DNA from: RYN-111 sp963760125
GTDB taxonomy: Bacteria; Actinomycetota; Actinomycetes; Mycobacteriales; SCTD01
Length of the DNA: 64,000 nt
Direction: 5' to 3'
Assembly (NCBI GenBank): GCA_963760125.1
Contig: CAVXBV010000006.1
Location: 62,001-126,000, forward strand
Below are positions 28,475 through 35,344 of the stretch, piece by piece. Position 1 is the stretch's first letter. Every line of letters starts with the position of its first letter. Under the pieces are notes generated by a model. It ran no database searches and was not told the origin of the DNA. It worked only from the letters and a program-made list of their open reading frames with translations. Made by a program: the position numbers and the translations under genes.

Positions 28475-29232
28475 CGCGGCTCACGCCCGGCGGTGGGGAG
28501 TCCGGCGAAGCACTGGGCGTGGTCGAGCCAGTCGTCGGCCAGCGGGCCCGTCGCGACCAACGCGGTGTCCGACCGGTGCCGGCGCTGGGTCACCCGCAGG
28601 CAGAAGTCCTCCGCCGACCCCTCGATCGCGTCGGCGCCGCTGCCCCACTCCCACACCTCGCCGTCCGGGGCCGTGAGCGTCACGCGCACCTCCCCCTCCG
28701 GCACGGGCATCCCGCGTACGGCGTAGGAGAAGCCCCTGGTCCGGAACCCCAGATGGGCGATGTGCCGCAGCCGCGTCGTCGGCGCGCGTCGGGCGCCGAG
28801 GGCGTCGACCACGTCTTGCCCGTGCGCCCAGTACTCCATGAGCCGCGCGGTCGCCGCCGACATCGGGCTCATCGGGGGGCCGTACCAGGGGAGCTTCACG
28901 CCGTCCGGGACCTGGGCCAGGGCGGCGAGCAGGTCGGCGAAGGCCAGCGACCACTGGGCCTCGAGCTCCTGCGAGCTGAGGCCCTGTCCGACGTCGAGCC
29001 AGCCGTTCAGGAAGGCCACCGGGTCCTCGAGGACCAGCGGCAGCTCGGCCGCGAAGCCCGCTGGGTCGGTTGCGGCGAGGGTCGCCTTCCGGTCGCCCAT
29101 GAGCAGGTGGCTCACGACGTCGCGCACGTCCCAGGGGTCGGACGGGACCTCGAGGTCGAGGCCGGCCTGCCGCACCCACTCCTTCAGGTCGGCGTGCTCA
29201 GCGGCCAGATCGGCCAGCAGGGACGTCAGCAC
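28471..29232 (-). CDS. TIGR03084 / mycothiol-dependent maleylpyruvate isomerase-like protein
   Basis: A 253-residue DinB-like four-helix protein. An N-terminal DLAAEHADLKEWV helix and WDVRDVVSHLLMGDR, containing a candidate metal His, are followed by MEYWAHGQDVVDALG with a second metal-ligand His, as in mycothiol-dependent enzymes of this superfamily. The C-terminal domain (FRTRGFSYAVRG onward) matches TIGR03084 proteins, often encoded with acyl-CoA dehydrogenases. The reaction is unknown. GTG 29232 was chosen because AGGAGG lies six bases upstream. Divergent from tetR; overlaps the next dehydrogenase gene by four bases. Confidence 0.82.
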   Translation of the reverse strand: MLTSLLADLAAEHADLKEWVRQAGLDLEVPSDPWDVRDVVSHLLMGDRKATLAATDPAGFAAELPLVLEDPVAFLNGWLDVGQGLSSQELEAQWSLAFADLLAALAQVPDGVKLPWYGPPMSPMSAATARLMEYWAHGQDVVDALGARRAPTTRLRHIAHLGFRTRGFSYAVRGMPVPEGEVRVTLTAPDGEVWEWGSGADAIEGSAEDFCLRVTQRRHRSDTALVATGPLADDWLDHAQCFAGLPTAGREPR

Positions 29233-29257
29233 GGGCCACCTCCTCGTCAGTGAACCG

Positions 29258-29267
29258 AGGCTAACCT
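29258..29267. promoter_or_regulatory. Overlapping divergent -10 elements (TIGR03084 gene / tetR)
   Basis: TAACCT (29262-29267) on the plus strand ends six bases before the tetR GTG at 29274, a leaderless arrangement. On the minus strand TAGCCT (complement of 29258-29263) precedes the SD-led start at 29232. The two hexamers share the TA at 29262-29263, so RNA polymerase probably cannot open both at once. Confidence 0.55.
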
Positions 29268-29273
29268 GAGCGC

Positions 29274-29810
29274 GTGACCACGACCGCACCGCGTCGAGCC
29301 CTGCTGCTGGAGGCGGCCGCGGGCCTGTTCGCCGAGCGCGGCTTCCACGCCGTGGGCATCGACGACATCGGCGCGGCGGCAGGGATCAGCGGACCTGGCG
29401 TCTACCGACACTTCCCGTCCAAGCAGGCGCTGCTCGAGACGCTCGTCGACGACACGATGAACCGGATGCTGACCCGCGTCCACGGGCTGGAGGCGCTCGA
29501 GGACCTGGTCGACGAGCACGTCGCGCTGGTGGTCAGCGACCGGGCGCTCATCAGCGTCTGGGTCCGCGAACAGCGCTCGCTCGGTGACGCCACCCGGCGG
29601 TCCCTACGCGGACGGATGCGGGCCTACGAGCAGGCGTGGCTGCGCGCGGTGACACCGCTGCGTCCCGACCTCGACCGCAGCGCCTTGGCCCTCACGGTGG
29701 GTGCCGCGCTCGCGATGCTGAACACCTCATCGCTCATCGACTCCCCCCTGCCGCCGGCGCAGCGCTCGGCCGTCCTCCGCCGGCAGGTGCTCGCCGCCCT
29801 GCTCGCCTGA
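29274..29810 (+). CDS. TetR-family transcriptional regulator
   Basis: A 178-residue repressor-type protein. The N-terminal helix-turn-helix is clear: LLLEAAAGLFAERGFHAVGIDDIGAAAGISGPGVYRHFPSKQALLE-type order in residues 9-55, then a helical ligand domain with a C-terminal LTVGAALAMLN segment. It lies within an acyl-CoA cluster, divergent from the TIGR03084-dehydrogenase operon and beside thioesterase and dehydrogenase genes, so a CoA-thioester ligand is plausible. Candidate operators: the 20-bp inverted repeat at 31483-31502 and the ACGGTCGT half-site at 32948. GTG start appears leaderless. Confidence 0.92.
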   Translation: MTTTAPRRALLLEAAAGLFAERGFHAVGIDDIGAAAGISGPGVYRHFPSKQALLETLVDDTMNRMLTRVHGLEALEDLVDEHVALVVSDRALISVWVREQRSLGDATRRSLRGRMRAYEQAWLRAVTPLRPDLDRSALALTVGAALAMLNTSSLIDSPLPPAQRSAVLRRQVLAALLA

Positions 29811-29813
29811 CCG

Positions 29814-30335
29814 TCAGGTCGCCACGGTCGGCTGGTCACCTGCCTGCCCCTGCGCGAAGTGCGAGGGGTCGACGACGATGAACAGGCCGCGCGCCGAGAA
29901 CGTGAGCACGCCGGCGGCATCACGTCCCTCCGCGTCGACCCAGAGCTTGCGACCCTCGAAGGTGTCGATGCGGGCGACGACCGCGTACTCCACCCCGAGC
30001 AGCACCGGCCTCAGGTAGTCGACCTCCAGGCGCCGCGTCACGGCGGGCGCCCGGATGACGAACAGTGCGAACCCGCAGACGTCGTCGAGCAGGCTCGCCA
30101 CCAGCCCGCCGTGCGCGATGCCCGGCGCACCGGCGTGCTCCCGGCGGAACGTGTACGACGCGCGGATCTCGTCCTCGACGCGGTACGGCACCAGGTGCAG
30201 TCCCTGCAGCGCCTCGGGACCGCAGCCGAAGCATTCCGGGTGGTGCGGCGGGAGGGCACCAGGGGGGCGCTCCACCTGACCAGCGCGCAGGCGGGCGCCG
30301 TACGACTCGACGGACTCCGACGACGACTCAGACAC
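29814..30335 (-). CDS. PaaI-type hotdog thioesterase
   Basis: A 173-residue hotdog-fold acyl-CoA thioesterase. GIAHGGLVASLLDDVCG is the HGG-x(n)-D active-site helix, followed by RRLEVDYLRPVLLG and the C-terminal strand LTFSARGLFIVVDP. An N-terminal PECFGCG motif, with two Cys, is common in one PaaI-like subgroup. GTG start lies within the last codons of the upstream acyl-CoA dehydrogenase (8-base overlap, GTGTCTGA), so the pair is coupled and probably acts on the same CoA esters. Converges on tetR with a three-base gap. Confidence 0.88.
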   Translation of the reverse strand: MSESSSESVESYGARLRAGQVERPPGALPPHHPECFGCGPEALQGLHLVPYRVEDEIRASYTFRREHAGAPGIAHGGLVASLLDDVCGFALFVIRAPAVTRRLEVDYLRPVLLGVEYAVVARIDTFEGRKLWVDAEGRDAAGVLTFSARGLFIVVDPSHFAQGQAGDQPTVAT

Positions 30336-31470
30336 CGAGGGACCGCCCGATGATCTCCTTCATGATTTCGGTGGTGCCGCCGTAGATCGTCTGGACCCGC
30401 GAGTCGATGAACGCCTTGGCCACCGGGTACTCCAGCATGTAGCCGTAGCCGCCGTGCAGCTGCACGCAGGCGTCGACCACGCGCTTCTGCAGCTCGGTCG
30501 TCCACCACTTGGCCATCGCGGCGTCCTTGACGTCGAAGCGCCCCGCGTTGTGCTCGGCGACGCAGCGGTCCAGGAACTGCTCGGCGATCGAGACCTCGGT
30601 CTCGAGCTCGGCCAGTACGAAGCGGCTGTGCTGGAAGGAGCCGATCGGCTTGCCGAAGGCCTTGCGCTCCTTGCAGTAGTCGACCGTGAGGTCGAGCACC
30701 TTGCGGGACGCCGCCACCGCGACCACGGCGATCGACAGCCGCTCCTGCGGCAGCTTCTCCATCAGGTGGATGAAGCCGGCGCCCTCGGTGCCGAGGAGGT
30801 TGGTGGCCGGGACGCGGACGTCGTCGAAGAAGAGCTCCGCGGTGTCCTGGGCCTTCATGCCGACCTTGTCGAGGTTGCGCCCTCGCTCGAAGCCCTTCAT
30901 GCCCCGCTCGACCATAAGGAGGCTGAACCCGCGCGCCCCCGCCTCGGGGTCAGTGCGCGCGACGACGATGCACAGGTCGGCGTTGATGCCGTTGGTGATG
31001 AAGGTCTTGCTGCCGTTGAGCACCCAGTCGTCGCCGTCGCGCCGCGCGTGGGTCTGCAGGCCCTGCAGGTCCGATCCGGCGCCGGGCTCGGACATCGCGA
31101 TCGCCGTGATGAGCTCACCGGTGACGAAGCCGGGCAGCCACCGCTGCTTCTGCTCGTCCGTCGTGAGGTCCAGCAGGTACGGCGCCGCGACGTCGTTGTG
31201 CAGGGTGAAGCCGACGCCGGAGCCGCCGACCTTCACGACCTCCTCGGCGACGACGCAGTTGTAGCGGAAGTCCTTGACGCCGCCCCCGCCGTACACCTCG
31301 GGGACGTCCGTGCCGAGCATCCCCTGCTTGCCGGCCTCGAGCCACAGCGCGCGCGGGACGATGCCGTCCTTCTCCCAGTCGGCGTGGAACGGCGCGATCT
31401 GCTTCTCGCAGAAGGCGCGCACGCTGTCGCGGAAGGCGTCGTGCTCGGACTCGTAGAGGGATCGCTGCAT
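30328..31470 (-). CDS. Acyl-CoA dehydrogenase (LCAD-like)
   Basis: A 380-residue acyl-CoA dehydrogenase. Motifs: IAMSEPGAGSDLQGL, TFITNGINADLC and C-terminal IYGGTTEIMKEIIGR. As in the 27323 enzyme the SCAD-type Glu is Gly, and the catalytic base is probably the Glu in LPQERLSIA, as in long-chain and isovaleryl-CoA dehydrogenases. YCKERKAFGKPIGSFQ is the FAD-side helix. The ATG is preceded at exactly six bases by TAGCAT, so the mRNA is predicted leaderless. Immediately upstream is a perfect 20-bp inverted repeat, a likely repressor site. Confidence 0.93.
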   Translation of the reverse strand: MQRSLYESEHDAFRDSVRAFCEKQIAPFHADWEKDGIVPRALWLEAGKQGMLGTDVPEVYGGGGVKDFRYNCVVAEEVVKVGGSGVGFTLHNDVAAPYLLDLTTDEQKQRWLPGFVTGELITAIAMSEPGAGSDLQGLQTHARRDGDDWVLNGSKTFITNGINADLCIVVARTDPEAGARGFSLLMVERGMKGFERGRNLDKVGMKAQDTAELFFDDVRVPATNLLGTEGAGFIHLMEKLPQERLSIAVVAVAASRKVLDLTVDYCKERKAFGKPIGSFQHSRFVLAELETEVSIAEQFLDRCVAEHNAGRFDVKDAAMAKWWTTELQKRVVDACVQLHGGYGYMLEYPVAKAFIDSRVQTIYGGTTEIMKEIIGRSLGV

Positions 31471-31476
31471 GGGTCG

Positions 31477-31482
31477 ATGCTA
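31477..31482 (-). promoter_or_regulatory. -10 element of a leaderless acyl-CoA dehydrogenase transcript
   Basis: TAGCAT, read on the minus strand, ends six bases before the ATG at 31470. No Shine-Dalgarno sequence is present in the six intervening bases. Confidence 0.6.
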
Positions 31483-31502
31483 ACGGTCGTTCACACGACC
31501 GT
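31483..31502. promoter_or_regulatory. 20-bp perfect inverted repeat, candidate TetR operator
   Basis: ACGGTCGT-TCAC-ACGACCGT: eight-base arms with a four-base centre, each arm itself an ACG-N2-CGT palindrome. It abuts the -10 of the acyl-CoA dehydrogenase at 30328, covering its spacer and -35 region. The first ten bases recur at 32948-32957 upstream of the aldehyde dehydrogenase gene. TetR encoded at 29274 is the natural candidate binder; this is inference. Confidence 0.6.
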
Positions 31503-31514
31503 GCGCCTCCCGCC

Positions 31515-32906
31515 TCAGAGCAGGCGGCGCAGCAGCTTCTTGTCCCGTGTGGAGTACGGCGGGTACATCACGCTGAGGTCGGGCTTGGTGGGCATCACGA
31601 GCACGGGCTTGCGGTGGCTGAAAGCCATGAACCCCCACTTGCCGTGGTAGGCACCCATCCCGCTCTCGCCGACTCCGCCGAACGGCAGCTGGGGCGCGAG
31701 CACGTGCATGACGGTGTGGTTGACGACCATGCCGCCGGCCGGCACCTGCTCGGTGACGCGCCGCTGCTCGTCCTTGTCGTTGGTGAAGACGTACGTCGCC
31801 AGGGGCTTCTCGCGGGCGTTGACGAACGCGATCGCGTCGTCGACGTCCTTGACCCCGAGCACCGGGATGATCGGGCCGAAGATCTCCCCCGCCATCACCG
31901 GTGAGTCCGGTGCGGGATCGACGACGACCGTCGGTGCGACCGCCGTGTCGCCGGTGGTCCCGCCCTGGACGACCTGGCCCGAGTCGAGCAGACCGGCGAG
32001 CCGGGTGAACTGCCGGTCGTTGACGATCGGCTGCGTCTCCGGCTCACCCTCGCGCATCTGCGAGATGGCCGTGCGCAGGTGCTGCACGAACGCGTCCTTG
32101 ACCGGCTCGTCGACGAGGACGTAGTCGGGCGCGAGGCAGGTCTGTCCGGAGTTGAGCAGCTTGCCGAGCGCCACGCGGCGCGCGGCGACCTCGAGGTCGG
32201 CGTGGCGGCTCACGATGACGGGGCTCTTGCCGCCGAGCTCGAGGATGACCGGCGTGAGGTGCTTGGCCGCCGACTCCATGACTTTGCGGCCGATCTCAGT
32301 GCCGCCGGTGAAGAACACCAGGTCCACCCGCGCGTCGATGAGCTGCTGGGTGATCTGCGCCTCTCCCTCGACCACGCGGAAGGCGTCCTGGTCGAGGTAG
32401 GCCGGCAGTGCCTCGGCGAGCAGGCGCGAGGCGGCGGGGGCGTGCTCCGAGGGCTTGAGCACGACGCTGTTGCCGGCGGCAAAGGCGCCGATCATCGGGC
32501 CGAGGCACAGGTAGATCGGGTAGTTCCACGCCCCGATGACCAGCACCACCCCGAGCGGTTCGTAGCGGTAGCTCCCTCGTCCGGGGAGCAGCGCCAGCGG
32601 CACGGCCGTGCGCGTGGGGCGCATCCAGCGCTTGAGGTGCTTGAGCGCGTACTTCGCCTCGCCCACCGTCGAGGCGATGTCGCCGAACCACGTGTCGTGG
32701 GCGTTGCGCCCGAGGTCCTCGGCAAGCGCCGCGGCCATGTCGGACTCGCGCTCCTCGCAGAAGCGCAAGATCCCTTCGACCTGCCGGCGTCGCCACTCCA
32801 GTGAACGGGTCCGGCCCGTGTCGTACGCCGCGCGCAGGCCGGCGATCACCTCGGCCGGGTCAGGGGTCGCGCTGGTCGTGCTGGGGCGGTCGGCCACGGA
32901 CGTCAT
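31515..32906 (-). CDS. Aldehyde dehydrogenase, class 3-like
   Basis: A 463-residue NAD(P)-dependent aldehyde dehydrogenase, shorter than class 1/2 enzymes and resembling the ALDH3 fatty-aldehyde group. VIGAWNYPIYLCLGP is the cofactor/substrate tunnel segment. FFTGGTEIGRKVME is the nucleotide loop, LELGGKSPVIV holds the general-base Glu, and NSGQTCLAPDYVL holds the catalytic Cys. Its surroundings (acyl-CoA dehydrogenases, thioesterase) suggest oxidation of fatty or branched aldehydes to acids. ATG 32906 was chosen with GAGG seven bases upstream; GTG at 32918 is in frame. Confidence 0.92.
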   Translation of the reverse strand: MTSVADRPSTTSATPDPAEVIAGLRAAYDTGRTRSLEWRRRQVEGILRFCEERESDMAAALAEDLGRNAHDTWFGDIASTVGEAKYALKHLKRWMRPTRTAVPLALLPGRGSYRYEPLGVVLVIGAWNYPIYLCLGPMIGAFAAGNSVVLKPSEHAPAASRLLAEALPAYLDQDAFRVVEGEAQITQQLIDARVDLVFFTGGTEIGRKVMESAAKHLTPVILELGGKSPVIVSRHADLEVAARRVALGKLLNSGQTCLAPDYVLVDEPVKDAFVQHLRTAISQMREGEPETQPIVNDRQFTRLAGLLDSGQVVQGGTTGDTAVAPTVVVDPAPDSPVMAGEIFGPIIPVLGVKDVDDAIAFVNAREKPLATYVFTNDKDEQRRVTEQVPAGGMVVNHTVMHVLAPQLPFGGVGESGMGAYHGKWGFMAFSHRKPVLVMPTKPDLSVMYPPYSTRDKKLLRRLL

Positions 32907-32947
32907 GGGGATCCTCACCTCGCGAGACGGGTCCCCCTCATGGTCGC

Positions 32948-32957
32948 ACGGTCGTTC
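32948..32957. promoter_or_regulatory. Partial copy of the acyl-CoA dehydrogenase operator
   Basis: ACGGTCGTTC repeats the first ten bases of the 20-bp inverted repeat at 31483. It lies between the divergent aldehyde dehydrogenase and zinc-motif genes, but the second arm is not conserved. Confidence 0.35.
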
Positions 32958-32976
32958 CGTCGCCTACGTTGGTGGC

Positions 32977-33309
32977 ATGGCTGGTTGGAGGAAGTGCGCG
33001 ACCTGCCGGAAGGTCCTCCCGGCGGAGGCCTTCGACGGCGAGGCAGAGACCTGTCAGGCGTGCCTGGCCGGTCCACCGCCCAAGGCGAAGTCGACCCGCG
33101 CGTCGTCGGTGAAGACCGTCCGGGCCGCCTCGCCAGTCCCGCCCCCCGAGGAGCGGGGCCCGCTGCTCGGCAAGGTGGGCAGTGGCGACCTCGAGGTGCG
33201 CGAGCGGCGTGCCAAGAAAGCGGCGCTCGAGCAGCTCGCCGAACTGCACGCCGACGACTTCGGCCAGCTGCTCAGCCAGGCCCGGCGCTCCGAGGGCCTG
33301 CGCAGCTAG
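32977..33309 (+). CDS. Small protein with a four-Cys zinc motif
   Basis: A 110-residue protein with Cys7, Cys10, Cys26 and Cys29 (CxxC-x15-CxxC), a likely zinc ribbon at the N-terminus. A basic Pro-rich linker follows, then a charged C-terminal helix (about 75-105). I do not recognise a named family; such N-terminal ribbons occur in small actinobacterial nucleic-acid-binding proteins. TACGTT (32965-32970) ends six bases before the ATG, so translation is probably leaderless. The TAG stop lies in an 11-bp tandem repeat shared with the convergent gene. Confidence 0.65.
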   Translation: MAGWRKCATCRKVLPAEAFDGEAETCQACLAGPPPKAKSTRASSVKTVRAASPVPPPEERGPLLGKVGSGDLEVRERRAKKAALEQLAELHADDFGQLLSQARRSEGLRS

Positions 33310-33334
33310 TCGGCAGCTAGTCGGCAGCTAGTCG
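33302..33334. repeat. 11-bp tandem repeat, three copies, over both convergent stop codons
   Basis: GCAGCTAGTCG occurs three times in perfect tandem. CTAG is its own complement, so each copy gives TAG on both strands. The first copy ends the plus-strand gene (33307-33309) and the third ends the minus-strand gene (33328-33330). With period 11, TAG falls in all three frames on each strand. Confidence 0.9.
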
Positions 33335-33594
33335 CTGTTGGCGCTCGGGCTGGGCCGGTGGTTGATGAGGTCGGTGCCGTCCTCCACGAGCAGCGCCTCC
33401 CGCGCCAGGGGGATGCTGAGTGCCCGCCCGTGGTGACCGCAGAAGGTCAGCTCCCCGGAGACGAACAGCGCGCGGATGAAGGCCTGCGCACCGCAGCGGT
33501 CGCAGCGATCGGCCAAGGTGAGCGGGGCACTGAGGCCGTTGGGGCCGAGGGGGCCGAGGGGGCCGGTGAGCCCGGTGAGCGTGGGGGCGGTCAT
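33328..33594 (-). CDS. DUF7455-type small protein
   Basis: An 88-residue protein ending in the conserved block ADRCDRCGAQAFIRALFVSGELTFCGHHGR: CDRCG and the later C and HH residues could bind a metal ion. Actinobacteria commonly carry this short protein; function unknown. The N-terminal 25 residues are low complexity (LTGLTGPLGPLGP), encoded by a short imperfect DNA repeat. ATG at 33594 with GGGA seven bases upstream; an ATG four codons earlier is also in frame. Confidence 0.75.
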   Translation of the reverse strand: MTAPTLTGLTGPLGPLGPNGLSAPLTLADRCDRCGAQAFIRALFVSGELTFCGHHGRALSIPLAREALLVEDGTDLINHRPSPSANSD

Positions 33595-33660
33595 GTCAGG
33601 TCCCATCCTTGGAAGGTTCGTCCGTACCCTGCTGATCGACCTCACCCGCAAGGGCTGTCT

Positions 33661-33674
33661 CACCCGATCGGGTG
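33661..33674. promoter_or_regulatory. 14-bp perfect palindrome upstream of tRNA-Lys
   Basis: CACCCGATCGGGTG is a perfect palindrome about 17 bases before TATCGT (33691-33696), the likely -10 of tRNA-Lys, so it covers the expected -35 position. It could be an operator or simply a GC-rich promoter element. Confidence 0.35.
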
Positions 33675-33714
33675 TACGGCGAACCCCTGCTATCGTTTCC
33701 GCTCGCACGACAGC

Positions 33715-33791
33715 GCGCCGCTAGCTCAGTTGGTTAGAGCAGCTGACTCTTAATCAGCGGGTCCGGGGTTCGAGTCCCTGGCGGCGCACCA
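33715..33791 (+). tRNA. tRNA-Lys (anticodon CTT)
   Basis: A complete cloverleaf: acceptor GCGCCGC pairs with GCGGCGC, and the D-arm GCTCAGTTGGTTAGAGC is standard. The anticodon stem CTGAC encloses loop TCTTAAT with CTT in the anticodon position. The T-arm has GGTTCGAGTCC, and discriminator A is followed by an encoded CCA at 33789-33791. Preceded by a TATCGT -10 and followed by a strong terminator, so probably transcribed alone. Confidence 0.96.
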
Positions 33792-33803
33792 CCCCCCACG
33801 ATC

Positions 33804-33840
33804 AGGGCCTTCTCCGCCTGCGGAGCGGGCCTTTGTCGTT
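33804..33840 (+). terminator. Intrinsic terminator of tRNA-Lys
   Basis: CTCCGC/GCGGAG forms the inner stem with a two-base loop. AGGGCC and GGGCCT extend it with one mismatch. A T-rich stretch TTTGTCGTT follows. It also separates the tRNA from the convergent gene ending at 33845. Confidence 0.75.
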
Positions 33841-33844
33841 CCGG

Positions 33845-35275
33845 TCAGTCCTCGGCGAGGCGGCTGGCGACAGGGCGTACGGCCACCGGGGCGCCGGGTC
33901 CGCCGCCGGGGGTGGAGCGGTACTCCCCCACCCCGACGCAGGTCCACAGCAGCGTCACGAGGTCAGGGCCCTCCCCCAGGAGCGCGGGCACCTCGGAGTC
34001 GAGGAACGTCATGCCCGTCGCCGTCGCGCCCGTGGCGTACGCCGCAAGGTGCAACCGACCCTCGACGACGCCCGCCGCGAGCTGAGCGGTCCGGTAGGAG
34101 CGGTCGTCGAGCAGATCTCCTGAGACAGCGCCGATCACGACGTAGGCCGCATCCGCAGCGAGCCCTTGGCCCAGCGCCAGCCGCATGAGCTCCTCGCGCA
34201 ACGAGGCGGTCCGCACCGGCCGGTCCAGCTCCGGCCACCGGTAGACCCCAGGTTCCATCCCGTCCACGGCGTGCACGACGACCCAGTGCGGGACGTCGAT
34301 GCCCCGCATCGCGACCGACATCGCCCAGGTGAGCTGCTCTCGCGGCAGCGCCGCGGTGGCGTCCATGCGCCGCTGTGATCCTCGCGCGAGCACGACTCGG
34401 TCGAGCGGGGCTGTCTCCGGAGCACCGCCGACCACGGCGCCGGCCGACCAGGGCTCGCCCAGCGCGAGGCGCTCCCCTGCCTGCTGCGCCGTCGTGCACA
34501 GCGGCAGCTCGACCTGCGGGAGGTACCCCGGCTCCGCACGACCTCCCGGCTTGATCGCCGGCGCACCAGAACCGAGCGTCAGCAGCGCGAGGGGTTGCTC
34601 GTGCACACCGTCGGCACCCACCAGCTGGCGCACCTGCGCGTCGGGGAAGTCGCTGCGCAGCAACGGATCCAGGCCGGCACTCGCGGCCAGCAGCTGCGCC
34701 AGCAGCGTCCCGCCGTCCCAGTACTGATGGCGCCAGCCACGTTCGGCGTACCGCCATCCGGTGCGCCACGGGATGCCGGTGACGACCAGCGTCGTCGCGT
34801 CGCCACCGGCCGGCGGGCCCACCTGCACGAGCGCGTGGTCCACTGGGTCGTACCAGTGGACGCCGTCCGGGACGCCGTCCACGTCGCGGGTGCTCGCATA
34901 GACCTCCAGCGGGAAGCGCCCTCCTGCCGAGCCAGCGGCCCGAAAGAGCATGGGCCCGAGGCGATGCACCGAGGTGCGGACCACACCGGCGCCCAGGAAC
35001 AGGACCCGTCCGAGTTCCGCGGCCGCCAGCGACCTCGCGGGGGCAGCCGTTCCGGACAGCACCTGCCCCGCCGGGGGGCTGGGCGGCAGGTCACGCGCGA
35101 GCGACAGGACGGGGAGCCCGTCCGGGTAGGACTTCACCGGCGGCGGCAAGGTCTCGGGGTCGTTGGCCACCAGGTCGTGCCGGACCCGCGGGTCCTCGGC
35201 CGGCACGTCCCAGTCGCGGGCGGGCGAGTACGCCGTCAGCCGGTGCAGCAGACCGGCACCACTCTCAGGATCCAC
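33845..35275 (-). CDS. SagB/ThcOx-like nitroreductase-family protein, two-domain
   Basis: A 476-residue protein resembling the SagB/ThcOx group of FMN nitroreductases, with two similar halves. The first half (about 75-225) has LGRVLFLGAGVVRTS and YWDGGTLLAQLLAASAGLDP. The second (about 300-476) has LTWAMSVAMRG, REELMRLALGQGLAADAAYVVIGAV and MTFLDSEVPALLGEGPDLVTLLWTCVGV, the typical C-terminal block. In azol(in)e peptide pathways such enzymes oxidise azolines, but no cyclodehydratase or precursor gene is here, so the substrate is open. GTG start follows GATGAT at six bases with no ribosome site. Confidence 0.72.
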   Translation of the reverse strand: MDPESGAGLLHRLTAYSPARDWDVPAEDPRVRHDLVANDPETLPPPVKSYPDGLPVLSLARDLPPSPPAGQVLSGTAAPARSLAAAELGRVLFLGAGVVRTSVHRLGPMLFRAAGSAGGRFPLEVYASTRDVDGVPDGVHWYDPVDHALVQVGPPAGGDATTLVVTGIPWRTGWRYAERGWRHQYWDGGTLLAQLLAASAGLDPLLRSDFPDAQVRQLVGADGVHEQPLALLTLGSGAPAIKPGGRAEPGYLPQVELPLCTTAQQAGERLALGEPWSAGAVVGGAPETAPLDRVVLARGSQRRMDATAALPREQLTWAMSVAMRGIDVPHWVVVHAVDGMEPGVYRWPELDRPVRTASLREELMRLALGQGLAADAAYVVIGAVSGDLLDDRSYRTAQLAAGVVEGRLHLAAYATGATATGMTFLDSEVPALLGEGPDLVTLLWTCVGVGEYRSTPGGGPGAPVAVRPVASRLAED

Positions 35276-35332
35276 ACCACCATCATCTCGGCGGGCTCAT
35301 CGCGCCGAGAGGCGGGTCCGCTGCCGGCCGCT

Positions 35333-35338
35333 TACCGT
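35333..35338 (+). promoter_or_regulatory. -10 element of a leaderless DsbA-like transcript
   Basis: TACCGT ends six bases before the ATG at 35345; GAGGGC fills the gap and is too close to act as a normal ribosome site. Confidence 0.55.
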
Positions 35339-35344
35339 GAGGGC

